DNA from: Streptomyces bambusae
GTDB taxonomy: Bacteria; Actinomycetota; Actinomycetes; Streptomycetales; Streptomycetaceae
DNA: 56,205 bases
Assembly (NCBI RefSeq): GCF_020532645.1
Contig: NZ_JAJAUZ010000049.1
Location: 1-56,205, forward strand
Direction of reading: 5' to 3'
The notes under the pieces: generated by a model
Databases searched by the model: none
What the model saw: only the letters and a program-made list of their open reading frames with translations
What the model was told of the DNA's origin: nothing
Position numbers and translations under genes: made by a program
In this document: positions 25,296 through 32,374 of the stretch, piece by piece
How positions within the stretch are numbered: position 1 is the first letter of the stretch
How the letters are laid out: the number at the start of each line of letters is the position of its first letter

Positions 25296-26333
25296 GTGCG
25301 AGCACAGGTGGACGTGCAGAAGAAGCTCGACGAGATCGTCGAGACGGTCGGCAGCGCCCGGTCCATGCCCATGTCGGCCTCGTGCGTGGTCAACCGCGCC
25401 GAGCTGCTCGCGCTGCTGGAAGAGGTGCGCCAGGCCCTGCCCGGCTCCCTCGCCCAGGCCCAGCAGCTCATCGGCGGCCGGGACCAGCTCGTGGAGGACG
25501 CCCGCCAGGAGGCCGATCGGATCATCGAGTCTGCCCGCCTGCAGCGCGGCACCCTGATCTCCGACACCGAAGTGGCCCGCAGCTCCCGCGCCGAGGCCGA
25601 CCGGATCCTCGACGACGCCCGCCGGCAGGCCGAGGAGATCCGCGCCGAGGCCGACGACTACGTGGACAGCAAGCTCGCCAACTTCGAGGCCGTCCTCACC
25701 AAGACCATCGGGTCCGTCGAGCGCGGCCGCGGCAAGCTCCTCGGCCACGAACCCGGCCTGGCCGACGAGGGCTTCGGCTCCGCCGACGACTACATGGCCG
25801 CCAAGCTCGGCGCCTTCGAGGCCGTCCTCGCCAAGACCCTGGAGGCCGTCGGCCGCGGCCGCCAGAAGCTCGTCGGCCGGGTCCCCAGCGACGACCTCGG
25901 CGAGCACCTGGCCGCCCAGGACGCCGCCGGCGGCCTGCGCACCGCCACCAGCGACGCCGACTTCCTCGCCGGGCTCGCCGAACCCGCCCCGGCCATCCCC
26001 GCCCAGGCCCAGCCGGAGCCCGCGTACGAGCCCTACGCCCCGGCCGCGTACGCCGCCCCCGTCCCGCAGCAGGACCCGTACGGCTACCAGGACCCCTACG
26101 GCTACGCCCAGCAGCCGCAGCCCGACCCGTACGGCTACGGGCAGCAGCCCGACCCGTACGCCGCCTACGGGCAGCCCCAGGAAGCCGTGCAGTACGGCCA
26201 CCAGGTGCACCAGGGCGGTCCGGCCGGGCACCCGCAGGCGCCGCACGGCGGCGGGTCGCTCGACGAGACCAGCTTCTTCGACACCAGCATGATCAACCTG
26301 GACCAGGTGCGCGCCTACGAGCAGGGGCGGTAG
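25296..26333 (+). CDS. Coiled-coil protein with duplicated motif and Tyr/Pro/Gln-rich tail
   Basis: 345 residues from GTG 25296 (other GTGs at 25308 and 25314 are possible). A helical N-terminus has long coiled-coil segments (EDARQEADRIIESA, RRQAEEIRAEADDY), similar to DivIVA or ATP-synthase b-type helices. A 34-residue block beginning DDYVDSKLANFEAVL is repeated as DDYMAAKLGAFEAVL about 46 residues later. The tail has repeated DPYGY. It lies between coaD and yceD in all Streptomyces as far as I know; often annotated cell division initiation protein. No direct functional evidence is visible. TACAGT (25250-25255) may be its -10. Confidence 0.75.
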   Translation: MRAQVDVQKKLDEIVETVGSARSMPMSASCVVNRAELLALLEEVRQALPGSLAQAQQLIGGRDQLVEDARQEADRIIESARLQRGTLISDTEVARSSRAEADRILDDARRQAEEIRAEADDYVDSKLANFEAVLTKTIGSVERGRGKLLGHEPGLADEGFGSADDYMAAKLGAFEAVLAKTLEAVGRGRQKLVGRVPSDDLGEHLAAQDAAGGLRTATSDADFLAGLAEPAPAIPAQAQPEPAYEPYAPAAYAAPVPQQDPYGYQDPYGYAQQPQPDPYGYGQQPDPYAAYGQPQEAVQYGHQVHQGGPAGHPQAPHGGGSLDETSFFDTSMINLDQVRAYEQGR

Positions 26334-26351
26334 TCCGGACACGGGCCCGGA

Positions 26352-26381
26352 TTGGGCCCAGAGCGAAGCGCCGGGTATCCT
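26352..26381 (+). promoter_or_regulatory. Probable promoter of the yceD-rpmF-rnc operon
   Basis: TTGGGC (26352-26357), 18-bp spacer, TATCCT (26376-26381), about 100 nt before yceD. Confidence 0.4.
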
Positions 26382-26485
26382 GGCTCTTCGGTCGCGCGTA
26401 TGCAACCGCGATCACTGCTGCCCCCAGGTGCCTCGACTCCGGCATTCCGGCAGCTTCCCCAGCGAATCCGAAAGCAGGACCAGCC

Positions 26486-27127
26486 CTGAACCGCCACCTC
26501 GACCACCGCAACCCTCTCGTGTTCGACGTACACGAGCTGGGCCGGCGTCCTGGTGCGATGCAGAAGGTGTCCCGCACGGTGCCCGCTCCGGCGGACCTCG
26601 GTCTCGCCGGTGTCATCGGAGTGCCGGAAGGCTCTTCGGTGCAGATGGGACTCCGCCTGGAGTCGGTCATGGAAGGGGTGCTTGTCACAGGCATCTCCCG
26701 TGCATCGGCCGTGGGGGAGTGCGTAAGGTGTCTGGAGCCGCTCGAGCGTGAGCTCAACGCGCGCTTCCAGGAACTGTTCTCGTACCCTGACGCCGATGGC
26801 CGGGGCCGCCCTGTGGCGGAACCGGGCGACGACGCCGAGGAAGACGAGGACAGGTACTTCCTCGAGGACGACTTGTTCGACCTCGAACCCCTGCTGCGGG
26901 ATGCGGTCGTGCTTGCACTGCCGTCGCAGCCGGTGTGCCGGGAGGACTGTCTCGGTCTGTGCCCCCAGTGCGGGGTCAGCCTGAACGAGGACCCGGACCA
27001 CCACCACGACGCCGTCGACATCCGTTGGGCGGCACTGCAGGGACTCGTCGCGACCGATCAGGCCGACGAGAAGGACAACGTGAACGGCGCCGCTGAACCG
27101 GGCGTCGACGAGAAGCAGGAGAAGTAG
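26486..27127 (+). CDS. yceD: YceD family protein (DUF177)
   Basis: 213 residues if started at CTG 26486 (LNRHLDHRNPLVFDVHEL), which has AGGA 8 nt upstream; no ATG, GTG or TTG gives that N-terminus, and the first canonical start is GTG 26519 within NPLVF. YceD proteins are encoded just before rpmF across bacteria and are linked to 23S rRNA/L32 accumulation. The Cys motifs CVRCLEP and CREDCLGLCPQCG probably bind zinc. The C-terminus is acidic. rpmF begins 2 bp after the stop. Confidence 0.85.
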   Translation: MNRHLDHRNPLVFDVHELGRRPGAMQKVSRTVPAPADLGLAGVIGVPEGSSVQMGLRLESVMEGVLVTGISRASAVGECVRCLEPLERELNARFQELFSYPDADGRGRPVAEPGDDAEEDEDRYFLEDDLFDLEPLLRDAVVLALPSQPVCREDCLGLCPQCGVSLNEDPDHHHDAVDIRWAALQGLVATDQADEKDNVNGAAEPGVDEKQEK

Positions 27128-27129
27128 CC

Positions 27130-27303
27130 GTGGCTGTTCCGAAGCGGAAGATGTCGCGCAGCAACACGCGCCACCGCCGGTCGCAGTGGAAGGCTGCGGT
27201 CCCCACCCTGGTGGCGTGCGAGAGCTGCCAGGAGCCGAAGCTGCAGCACATCGCGTGCCCGAGCTGCGGCACCTACAACAAGCGCCAGGTCCTCTCGGTC
27301 TGA
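27130..27303 (+). CDS. rpmF: 50S ribosomal protein L32
   Basis: 57 residues from GTG 27130 (MAVPKRKMSRSNTRHRR). L32 core with zinc-binding CESC and CPSC pairs. Two bp after yceD and 19 bp before rnc, so it is the middle gene of the operon. Confidence 0.96.
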   Translation: MAVPKRKMSRSNTRHRRSQWKAAVPTLVACESCQEPKLQHIACPSCGTYNKRQVLSV

Positions 27304-27322
27304 GTGGCTGGTGAGAGGCGCA

Positions 27323-28147
27323 ATGTCTGACGTTGCCGGCAGTAAGAAGCAGGCAGACAACAGCAACGCGGCCTCGTCCCACACGCTTCTGGAAGGGCGG
27401 CTCGGGTATCAGCTCGAGTCCGCCCTTCTGGTGCGTGCCCTGACCCACCGTTCGTACGCGTACGAGAACGGCGGTCTGCCCACCAACGAGCGGCTGGAGT
27501 TCCTCGGGGACTCCGTGCTCGGCCTGGTGGTCACGGACACGCTGTACCGCACCCACCCCGACCTGCCCGAAGGCCAGCTGGCCAAGCTGCGGGCCGCGGT
27601 GGTCAACTCGCGTGCGCTGGCGGAGGTCGGGCGCGGCCTCGAACTCGGCTCCTTCATCCGGCTCGGCCGGGGCGAAGAGGGCACGGGCGGCCGGGACAAG
27701 GCCTCGATCCTCGCCGACACCCTTGAAGCGGTGATCGGCGCGGTCTACCTCGACCAGGGCCTCGACGCGGCCTCGGAGCTGGTGCACCGGCTCTTCGACC
27801 CGCTGATCGAGAAGTCCTCCAACCTCGGTGCGGGACTGGACTGGAAGACCAGCCTCCAGGAACTCACCGCGGCCGAAGGCCTTGGCGTGCCCGAGTACCT
27901 GGTCACCGAGACCGGTCCGGACCACGAGAAGACCTTCACTGCTGCCGCCCGCGTCGGTGGTGTCTCGTACGGCACCGGCACCGGCCGCAGCAAGAAGGAA
28001 GCTGAGCAGCAGGCGGCGGAGTCCGCCTGGCGCGCGATTCGCGCCGCTGCGGACGAGCGGATCGCGGCCCAGGCCGCGGCCGAGTCGGCCGCCGGGGCGG
28101 GCAGCGATGGCGGGACGCCGACCCCCGCCGACGCCCCCGCCTCCTGA
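27323..28147 (+). CDS. rnc: Ribonuclease III
   Basis: 274 residues from ATG 27323 with GAGAGG upstream (GTG 27311 possible). RNase III signature NERLEFLGDSVLG with catalytic acidic residues, DTLEAVIGAVYLD, and a C-terminal dsRNA-binding domain (DWKTSLQELTAAEG to KKEAEQQAAESAW). Processes rRNA and mRNAs; in S. coelicolor the gene is absB, a global regulator of antibiotic production. A 25-residue Ala-rich tail follows the dsRBD. Strong hairpin at 28173-28211. Confidence 0.96.
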   Translation: MSDVAGSKKQADNSNAASSHTLLEGRLGYQLESALLVRALTHRSYAYENGGLPTNERLEFLGDSVLGLVVTDTLYRTHPDLPEGQLAKLRAAVVNSRALAEVGRGLELGSFIRLGRGEEGTGGRDKASILADTLEAVIGAVYLDQGLDAASELVHRLFDPLIEKSSNLGAGLDWKTSLQELTAAEGLGVPEYLVTETGPDHEKTFTAAARVGGVSYGTGTGRSKKEAEQQAAESAWRAIRAAADERIAAQAAAESAAGAGSDGGTPTPADAPAS

Positions 28148-28172
28148 CGCTTCCTTCACGGAGCATTCCTCG

Positions 28173-28211
28173 GAACGGCCCCGCCGCACCCACCGTGCGG
28201 CGGGGCCGTTC
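28173..28211 (+). terminator. Terminator after rnc
   Basis: 17-bp perfect stem (GAACGGCCCC at the left base) with a 5-nt loop. Confidence 0.85.
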
Positions 28212-28280
28212 TGCATGCCGGACGGGCCCGATAGGCTGACCGTGTCACCGCACCGCCCGCCCGTCCGCCCAGGAGAGACC

Positions 28281-29150
28281 GTGCCCGAGCTGCCCGAGGT
28301 CGAAGTCGTACGCCGCGGGCTGGAGCGCTGGGTCGCCGGGCGGACCGTGGCCGGCGTCGAGGTGCTGCACCCGCGGGCGGTGCGCCGGCACCCGGCCGGC
28401 GCGGCCGACTTCGCGGCCCGGCTGGCGGGCCGCACCCTCGGGGTGCCGCAGCGGCGCGGCAAGTACCTGTGGGTGCCGCTGGACGGGCACGAGCTGTCGG
28501 TGCTCGGCCACCTCGGCATGAGCGGACAGCTGCTGGTCCAGCCCGAGGGCGCGGCGGCCGAGAAGCACCTGCGGATCCGGGTCCGGTTCGCCGACGACCT
28601 GGGCACCGAGCTGCGCTTCGTCGACCAGCGCACCTTCGGCGGGCTCTCCCTGCACGAGAGTGCGGCCGGCGCCGGGGACGGGCTGCCGGACGTCATCGCG
28701 CACATCGCCCGGGACCCGCTGGACCCGCTCTTCGACGAGGGCGCCTACCACCTGGCGCTGCGCGCCAAGCGCTCCACCGTCAAGCGGGCCCTGCTCGACC
28801 AGTCGCTGATCAGCGGCGTCGGGAACATCTACGCCGACGAGGCGCTGTGGCGCACCCGGCTGCACTACGAGCGTCCCACCGGCACCCTCACCCGCCCCAA
28901 GAGCACGGAGCTGCTCGGCCACGTCCGCGACGTGATGAACGCGGCCCTCTCGGTCGGCGGCACCAGCTTCGACAGCCTCTACGTGAACGTGAACGGCGAG
29001 TCGGGCTACTTCGACCGGTCACTGGACGCCTACGGGCGCGAGGACGAGCCGTGCCGGCGGTGCGGCACCCCGATCCGGCGCCGGCCGTGGATGAACCGGT
29101 CCAGCTACTTCTGCCCGCGCTGTCAGAGGCCGCCGCGCTCGGCGTCGTAG
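28281..29150 (+). CDS. mutM: Formamidopyrimidine-DNA glycosylase
   Basis: 289 residues from GTG 28281 with AGGAGAG upstream. N-terminal PELPEVE supplies the catalytic Pro2-Glu3; H2TH region QSLISGVGNIYADEAL; zinc finger CRRC...CPRC in the last 35 residues. Base-excision enzyme removing oxidised purines such as 8-oxoG. Its 3' end overlaps the convergent HxlR gene by 28 bp. TAGGCT near 28231 is a possible -10. Confidence 0.95.
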   Translation: MPELPEVEVVRRGLERWVAGRTVAGVEVLHPRAVRRHPAGAADFAARLAGRTLGVPQRRGKYLWVPLDGHELSVLGHLGMSGQLLVQPEGAAAEKHLRIRVRFADDLGTELRFVDQRTFGGLSLHESAAGAGDGLPDVIAHIARDPLDPLFDEGAYHLALRAKRSTVKRALLDQSLISGVGNIYADEALWRTRLHYERPTGTLTRPKSTELLGHVRDVMNAALSVGGTSFDSLYVNVNGESGYFDRSLDAYGREDEPCRRCGTPIRRRPWMNRSSYFCPRCQRPPRSAS

Positions 29151-29524
29151 CGCTCGCGTGAGGCCATGACCTCCGGCGTGCCCTCTTCCAGGAAGCGGAT
29201 CAGCGGGATCAGCCGCTCCGCCACCCCGCGGCCCAGCGGGGTCAGCTCGTAGTCGACCCGCGGCGGGTTCACCGGCTGTGCCTCGCGGTGCACGATGCCG
29301 TCGCGCTCCAGCGCCTGCAGGGTCTGGGACAGCATCTTCTCGCTCACGCCGTCCACCCGGCGGCGCAGCTCGTTGAACCGGCAGGAGCCGTCGTACAGGG
29401 CTCCGACCGTGAGCGCACCCCAGCGGCCGGTGACGTGGCCCAGGGTCTCCCGCGAAGGGCAGTTCCGGGCGAAGGCATCGAACGCCAGGTCTTGGGTGGC
29501 CGCGGCGGTGTCTTCCATGTCCAC
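29123..29524 (-). CDS. HxlR-family transcriptional regulator
   Basis: 133 residues from GTG 29524 (ATG 29518 also possible). Winged helix-turn-helix with the conserved N-terminal Cys (RNCPSRETL), GRWGALTVGAL, RFNELRRRVDGVSEKMLSQTLQALERDGI. HxlR regulators are often thiol-redox or aldehyde sensors acting next to the oxidoreductase they control; here that is the divergent flavodoxin gene. Overlaps the 3' end of mutM. Confidence 0.92.
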   Translation of the reverse strand: MDMEDTAAATQDLAFDAFARNCPSRETLGHVTGRWGALTVGALYDGSCRFNELRRRVDGVSEKMLSQTLQALERDGIVHREAQPVNPPRVDYELTPLGRGVAERLIPLIRFLEEGTPEVMASRERYDAERGGL

Positions 29525-29658
29525 GAGGGTACTCCGGCGGACGCTCGCGGGGTAAGCGCTGAGGGAACGTTTGCGCTTTCTGAAAGTTAGTGCTTACCTT
29601 TTGGTCGTCGCCCCGCATGCTTCCGCAGGGCGGTGCACCGCCGAGGAAGGACACCCCC
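29525..29658. promoter_or_regulatory. Divergent promoter region with candidate HxlR operator
   Basis: GTAAGCGCT (29552-29560) and AGTGCTTAC (29589-29597) form an 8/9 inverted repeat separated by 28 bp in the divergent intergenic region. Likely sites for the adjacent regulator; inference. Confidence 0.4.
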
Positions 29659-30258
29659 ATGAGCACCACCCCGAACCCCGTCGTCGCCATCGCCTACCAC
29701 TCGGGCTACGGCCACACCGCCGTCGTCGCCGAGGCCGTCCGCGACGGCGCGCACGACGCCGGAGCCACCGTGCACCTGATCAAGGTGGACGAGATCGACG
29801 ACGCGCAGTGGGCGCTGCTCGACGCGTCCGACGCGATCATCTTCGGGTCGCCCACCTACATGGGCACCGCCTCCGGGGCCTTCCACGTGTTCGCCGAGGC
29901 CACCTCGAAGCGCTGGTTCACCGACGCCTGGCAGGACAAGCTGGCGGCCGGCTTCTCCAACTCCGGCTCCAAGAGCGGCGACAAGCTGCACACCCTGCAG
30001 TACTTCCAGACGCTGGCCGCACAGCACGGCATGAGCTGGGTGAACCTCGGCCTGAAGCCGGGCTGGAACTCCACCACCGGCTCGGAGAACGACCTCAACC
30101 GCCTCGGCTTCTTCTCCGGCGCCGCCGCCCAGACCAACTCCGACGAGGGTCCGGAGGGCGTCCACAAGGCCGACCTGGCCACCGCCGAGCACCTCGGCCG
30201 CCGGGTCACCGAGCAGGCCCGGGTCTTCGCCGCCGGCCGCGCCGCCCTGGCCGCCTGA
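29659..30258 (+). CDS. WrbA-like flavodoxin family NAD(P)H quinone oxidoreductase
   Basis: 199 residues from ATG 29659 with GAGGAAGG upstream. FMN-binding HSGYGHTAVVAEAV (P-loop) and GSPTYMGTASGAFHVF; KLAAGFSNSGS and the final EHLGRRVTEQ match the WrbA/NAD(P)H:quinone reductase type. Two-electron reduction of quinones, probably in response to redox stress through the divergent HxlR regulator. Exact activity not provable here. Confidence 0.88.
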   Translation: MSTTPNPVVAIAYHSGYGHTAVVAEAVRDGAHDAGATVHLIKVDEIDDAQWALLDASDAIIFGSPTYMGTASGAFHVFAEATSKRWFTDAWQDKLAAGFSNSGSKSGDKLHTLQYFQTLAAQHGMSWVNLGLKPGWNSTTGSENDLNRLGFFSGAAAQTNSDEGPEGVHKADLATAEHLGRRVTEQARVFAAGRAALAA

Positions 30259-30276
30259 CCTGCGGCGACAGCGCAG

Positions 30277-30323
30277 AACGCCCGACGGGCCCCCGCCATG
30301 CTGGCGGGGGCCCGTCGGGCGTT
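30277..30323. terminator. Strong bidirectional terminator
   Basis: 21-bp perfect stem (30277-30297 with 30303-30323), 5-nt loop, between convergent flavodoxin and CAP genes. Confidence 0.9.
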
Positions 30324-30352
30324 CCGTGCGCGGGACCGGGACCGGGAGCCGG

Positions 30353-31201
30353 TCAGCGGCCGAAGTCCTGGGTCCACCAGGGGCCGCCCGCAGCGAAGTG
30401 GGCGCCGACACCGAGGGTGCGGAACTCGCAGTTCAGGATGTTGGCCCGGTGGCCGGGGCTCTCGAGCCATGCGGCCATCACGGCCTTGGCTCCGGTCTGG
30501 CCGCGGGCGATGTTCTCGGCCGCCAGCCCGCCGATGCCGGCGTTGCGGGCCCGGTCCCACGGGTTCGCGCCCGACGGGTCCGTGTGGTCGAAGAAGTTCC
30601 GTTCCGCCATGTCCTTGCTGAAGGCGCCGGCCAGCGCCGCGAGCGGCGGGTGCTGCCGTACCGGACGGCAGCCGGCCTGTGCCCGGGCCTGGTTCACCAG
30701 GGCCAGCACCTCTGCCTCGGCGGCCTCTTCGGAGGCGGCGTCCGGCTGCTGCGACGGGGTCGGCGCAGCGGTGGCCGGGGCGCTCCGGCGGGGCTCGGGC
30801 GTACGGGGTGCCTGCGGTGCGGAAGCCTTGGGGGCGGGGCTCGCCGAGGCGGAAGCGGAAGGCTTCGGGCGGGGCGTTCCGGAAGCCGCGCGGGGGGAGT
30901 CCTGCGCCGTGCCGGCCCCGGTGCCGTTCGCCGCGCCGGAGCTGTCGGTCAGGCTCTTCAGGCCGCCGCCGCCCGAGGGGCGTTCGGCTGCGGCGGGCGT
31001 GGCCGCCGGCTGCTTCGCCGCGGTCCGCGCCGGGACGTCGCTGCTGCTGCCGCCCAGGACGAAGTTGTCGCCGACCGGCACCAGGCCGGAGGCGACCGCG
31101 ACGACTCCGAGCGCCGCCGCAGCGGTGACGCCCAGCAGGCCGGTGCGCACCGGGGCGGTGCGTTTGCCGCGCCGCGCCGCGGAGCTTCGGTGGCGACCCA
31201 T
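30353..31201 (-). CDS. Secreted CAP-domain (SCP/PR1-like) protein
   Basis: 282 residues from ATG 31201 with GGGAGGC upstream. Short basic cytoplasmic N-terminus (RRGKR), a membrane helix or signal anchor near 24-45, a Pro/Ser/Ala linker to about 160, then a CAP domain: ALVNQARAQAGC, DMAERNFFDHTDPSG, AENIARGQ, MAAWLESPGHRANIL. The His/Glu residues of the CAP cavity are kept. Extracytoplasmic, role unknown. Confidence 0.9.
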   Translation of the reverse strand: MGRHRSSAARRGKRTAPVRTGLLGVTAAAALGVVAVASGLVPVGDNFVLGGSSSDVPARTAAKQPAATPAAAERPSGGGGLKSLTDSSGAANGTGAGTAQDSPRAASGTPRPKPSASASASPAPKASAPQAPRTPEPRRSAPATAAPTPSQQPDAASEEAAEAEVLALVNQARAQAGCRPVRQHPPLAALAGAFSKDMAERNFFDHTDPSGANPWDRARNAGIGGLAAENIARGQTGAKAVMAAWLESPGHRANILNCEFRTLGVGAHFAAGGPWWTQDFGR

Positions 31202-31335
31202 CGGCGCTGCCTCCCTGCCGTACAAGATCATCCCTAACTCGCCCAAATGGGTGAGTCTCATTGAGCGGCGACTGTACGCGAAACGGCCCGGGGGCGAGCG
31301 TGACCTGCGACGCTCCGTCTGGTTGGCTTTCACGC

Positions 31336-31617
31336 ATGAGCGAAGACGTACGCATGACCGCCTGGGTGCGCGGCCGTGTGCAAGGAGTTGGCTTCCGGTG
31401 GTTCACCAGGGAGAACGCAATGACCATCGGAGGGCTCACCGGCTTCGCCCTCAACCTCGACGACGGGCGGGTACAGGTCGTCGCCGAAGGTCAACGTGAG
31501 AATTGCCACCGGCTGCTGGACTGGCTGCGGTCCTCCGGCACGCCCGGGCGCGTCGACGGAGTGACGGAAATATGGGGTGAGCCGCGCGGCGGCTACGACG
31601 GCTTCGCGATCCGCTGA
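31336..31617 (+). CDS. acyP: Acylphosphatase
   Basis: 93 residues from ATG 31336. WVRGRVQGVGFRWFTRENA contains the catalytic Arg and phosphate loop, and LNLDDGRVQVVAEG the catalytic Asn. Hydrolyses carboxyl-phosphate bonds such as acetyl phosphate. Two small hairpins follow (GGCTC/GAGCC at 31701-31715 and CTCCAG/CTGGAG at 31730-31746). Confidence 0.94.
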   Translation: MSEDVRMTAWVRGRVQGVGFRWFTRENAMTIGGLTGFALNLDDGRVQVVAEGQRENCHRLLDWLRSSGTPGRVDGVTEIWGEPRGGYDGFAIR

Positions 31618-31783
31618 TTCGGGAGTGTCGGGAGCGACCCGGGGCAGCCGCTGTTCACGCAGTTCACATGTGCCGTTGCCGAACATGCCGCGGCGTGGAA
31701 GGCTCGGAATGAGCCGATCTTCCGCTCCCCTCCAGAATCGCTGGAGCGGCCCGGGTTGCCCGCCGATACGGGGCGTGATCGTG

Positions 31784-31812
31784 TTGACCGTCAAACTTTT
31801 TGGTGAGACGCT
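31784..31812 (+). promoter_or_regulatory. Possible promoter of the small coiled-coil gene
   Basis: TTGACC (31784-31789) is a good -35; 17 bp later is GACGCT, a poor -10. About 140 nt before the ATG at 31955. Confidence 0.3.
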
Positions 31813-31954
31813 GGAAGCCCCGCGCACCCTAGCTGTTTGGCAGTGTCGGCAGAAGAACCGCCGCTACACACAGACACTGCCGGGCACCGCGGGTGCGAAT
31901 CCCTCACGACCCACACCGCTTCGGTCGGTCACTCAGTGTGGAGGACCATCCATC

Positions 31955-32167
31955 ATGGCAAAGGCGCTTCTCGGTTACGTCGGCGGTTCCGACCCGCGAC
32001 TCCTCGCCGAGATGCGACGGCTTCAGCAGCGCGTCCAGGACCTCGAGTCCGAGCTTGTCCGGATTCAGTCCGAGAACGACGCGCTGACCGCCGCCGCGCA
32101 GCACGGAGACTCGCTGCTGGACAGCATTGACATCGACGTACCCCAGGCGGAGCCTGCGCTCACCTGA
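31955..32167 (+). CDS. Small conserved coiled-coil protein upstream of smc
   Basis: 70 residues from ATG 31955 with GGAGGACC upstream. MAKALLGYVGGSDPRLLAEMRRL leads into a leucine-heptad helix (RRLQQRVQDLESELVRIQSEN) and an acidic tail. No signal peptide. Conserved upstream of smc in Streptomyces as I recall; often annotated as hypothetical. Followed by a terminator. Confidence 0.85.
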   Translation: MAKALLGYVGGSDPRLLAEMRRLQQRVQDLESELVRIQSENDALTAAAQHGDSLLDSIDIDVPQAEPALT

Positions 32168-32206
32168 TCGCCGCGTGACGAAAGACCCTACTCCAGCAGT
32201 ACCTGC

Positions 32207-32234
32207 AAGGGACGCTTCGGCGTCCCTTCTCTCT
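32207..32234 (+). terminator. Terminator after the small coiled-coil gene
   Basis: 9-bp stem AAGGGACGC with GCGTCCCTT, TTCG tetraloop, then a pyrimidine-rich tail CTCTCTTTCC. Confidence 0.85.
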
Positions 32235-32374
32235 TTCCGGTCCCTCGTTCCGGGCCGGGCCGGCCCCGGGGCCGGCTGCCGGGTTCACCCGGGCGAGGGG
32301 CTGTCTTCCTCGTGATCCGATCTGCCCTGCACCTTCATGGGTGAAACGGGAACGGCGAGGTAGAGTCCGGCGGC

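Noticed and set aside
31618..31954. A hidden small RNA or gene between acyP and the small coiled-coil gene
   Set aside because: Only two short hairpins and a possible -35 are seen; no conserved ORF or structured RNA signature.
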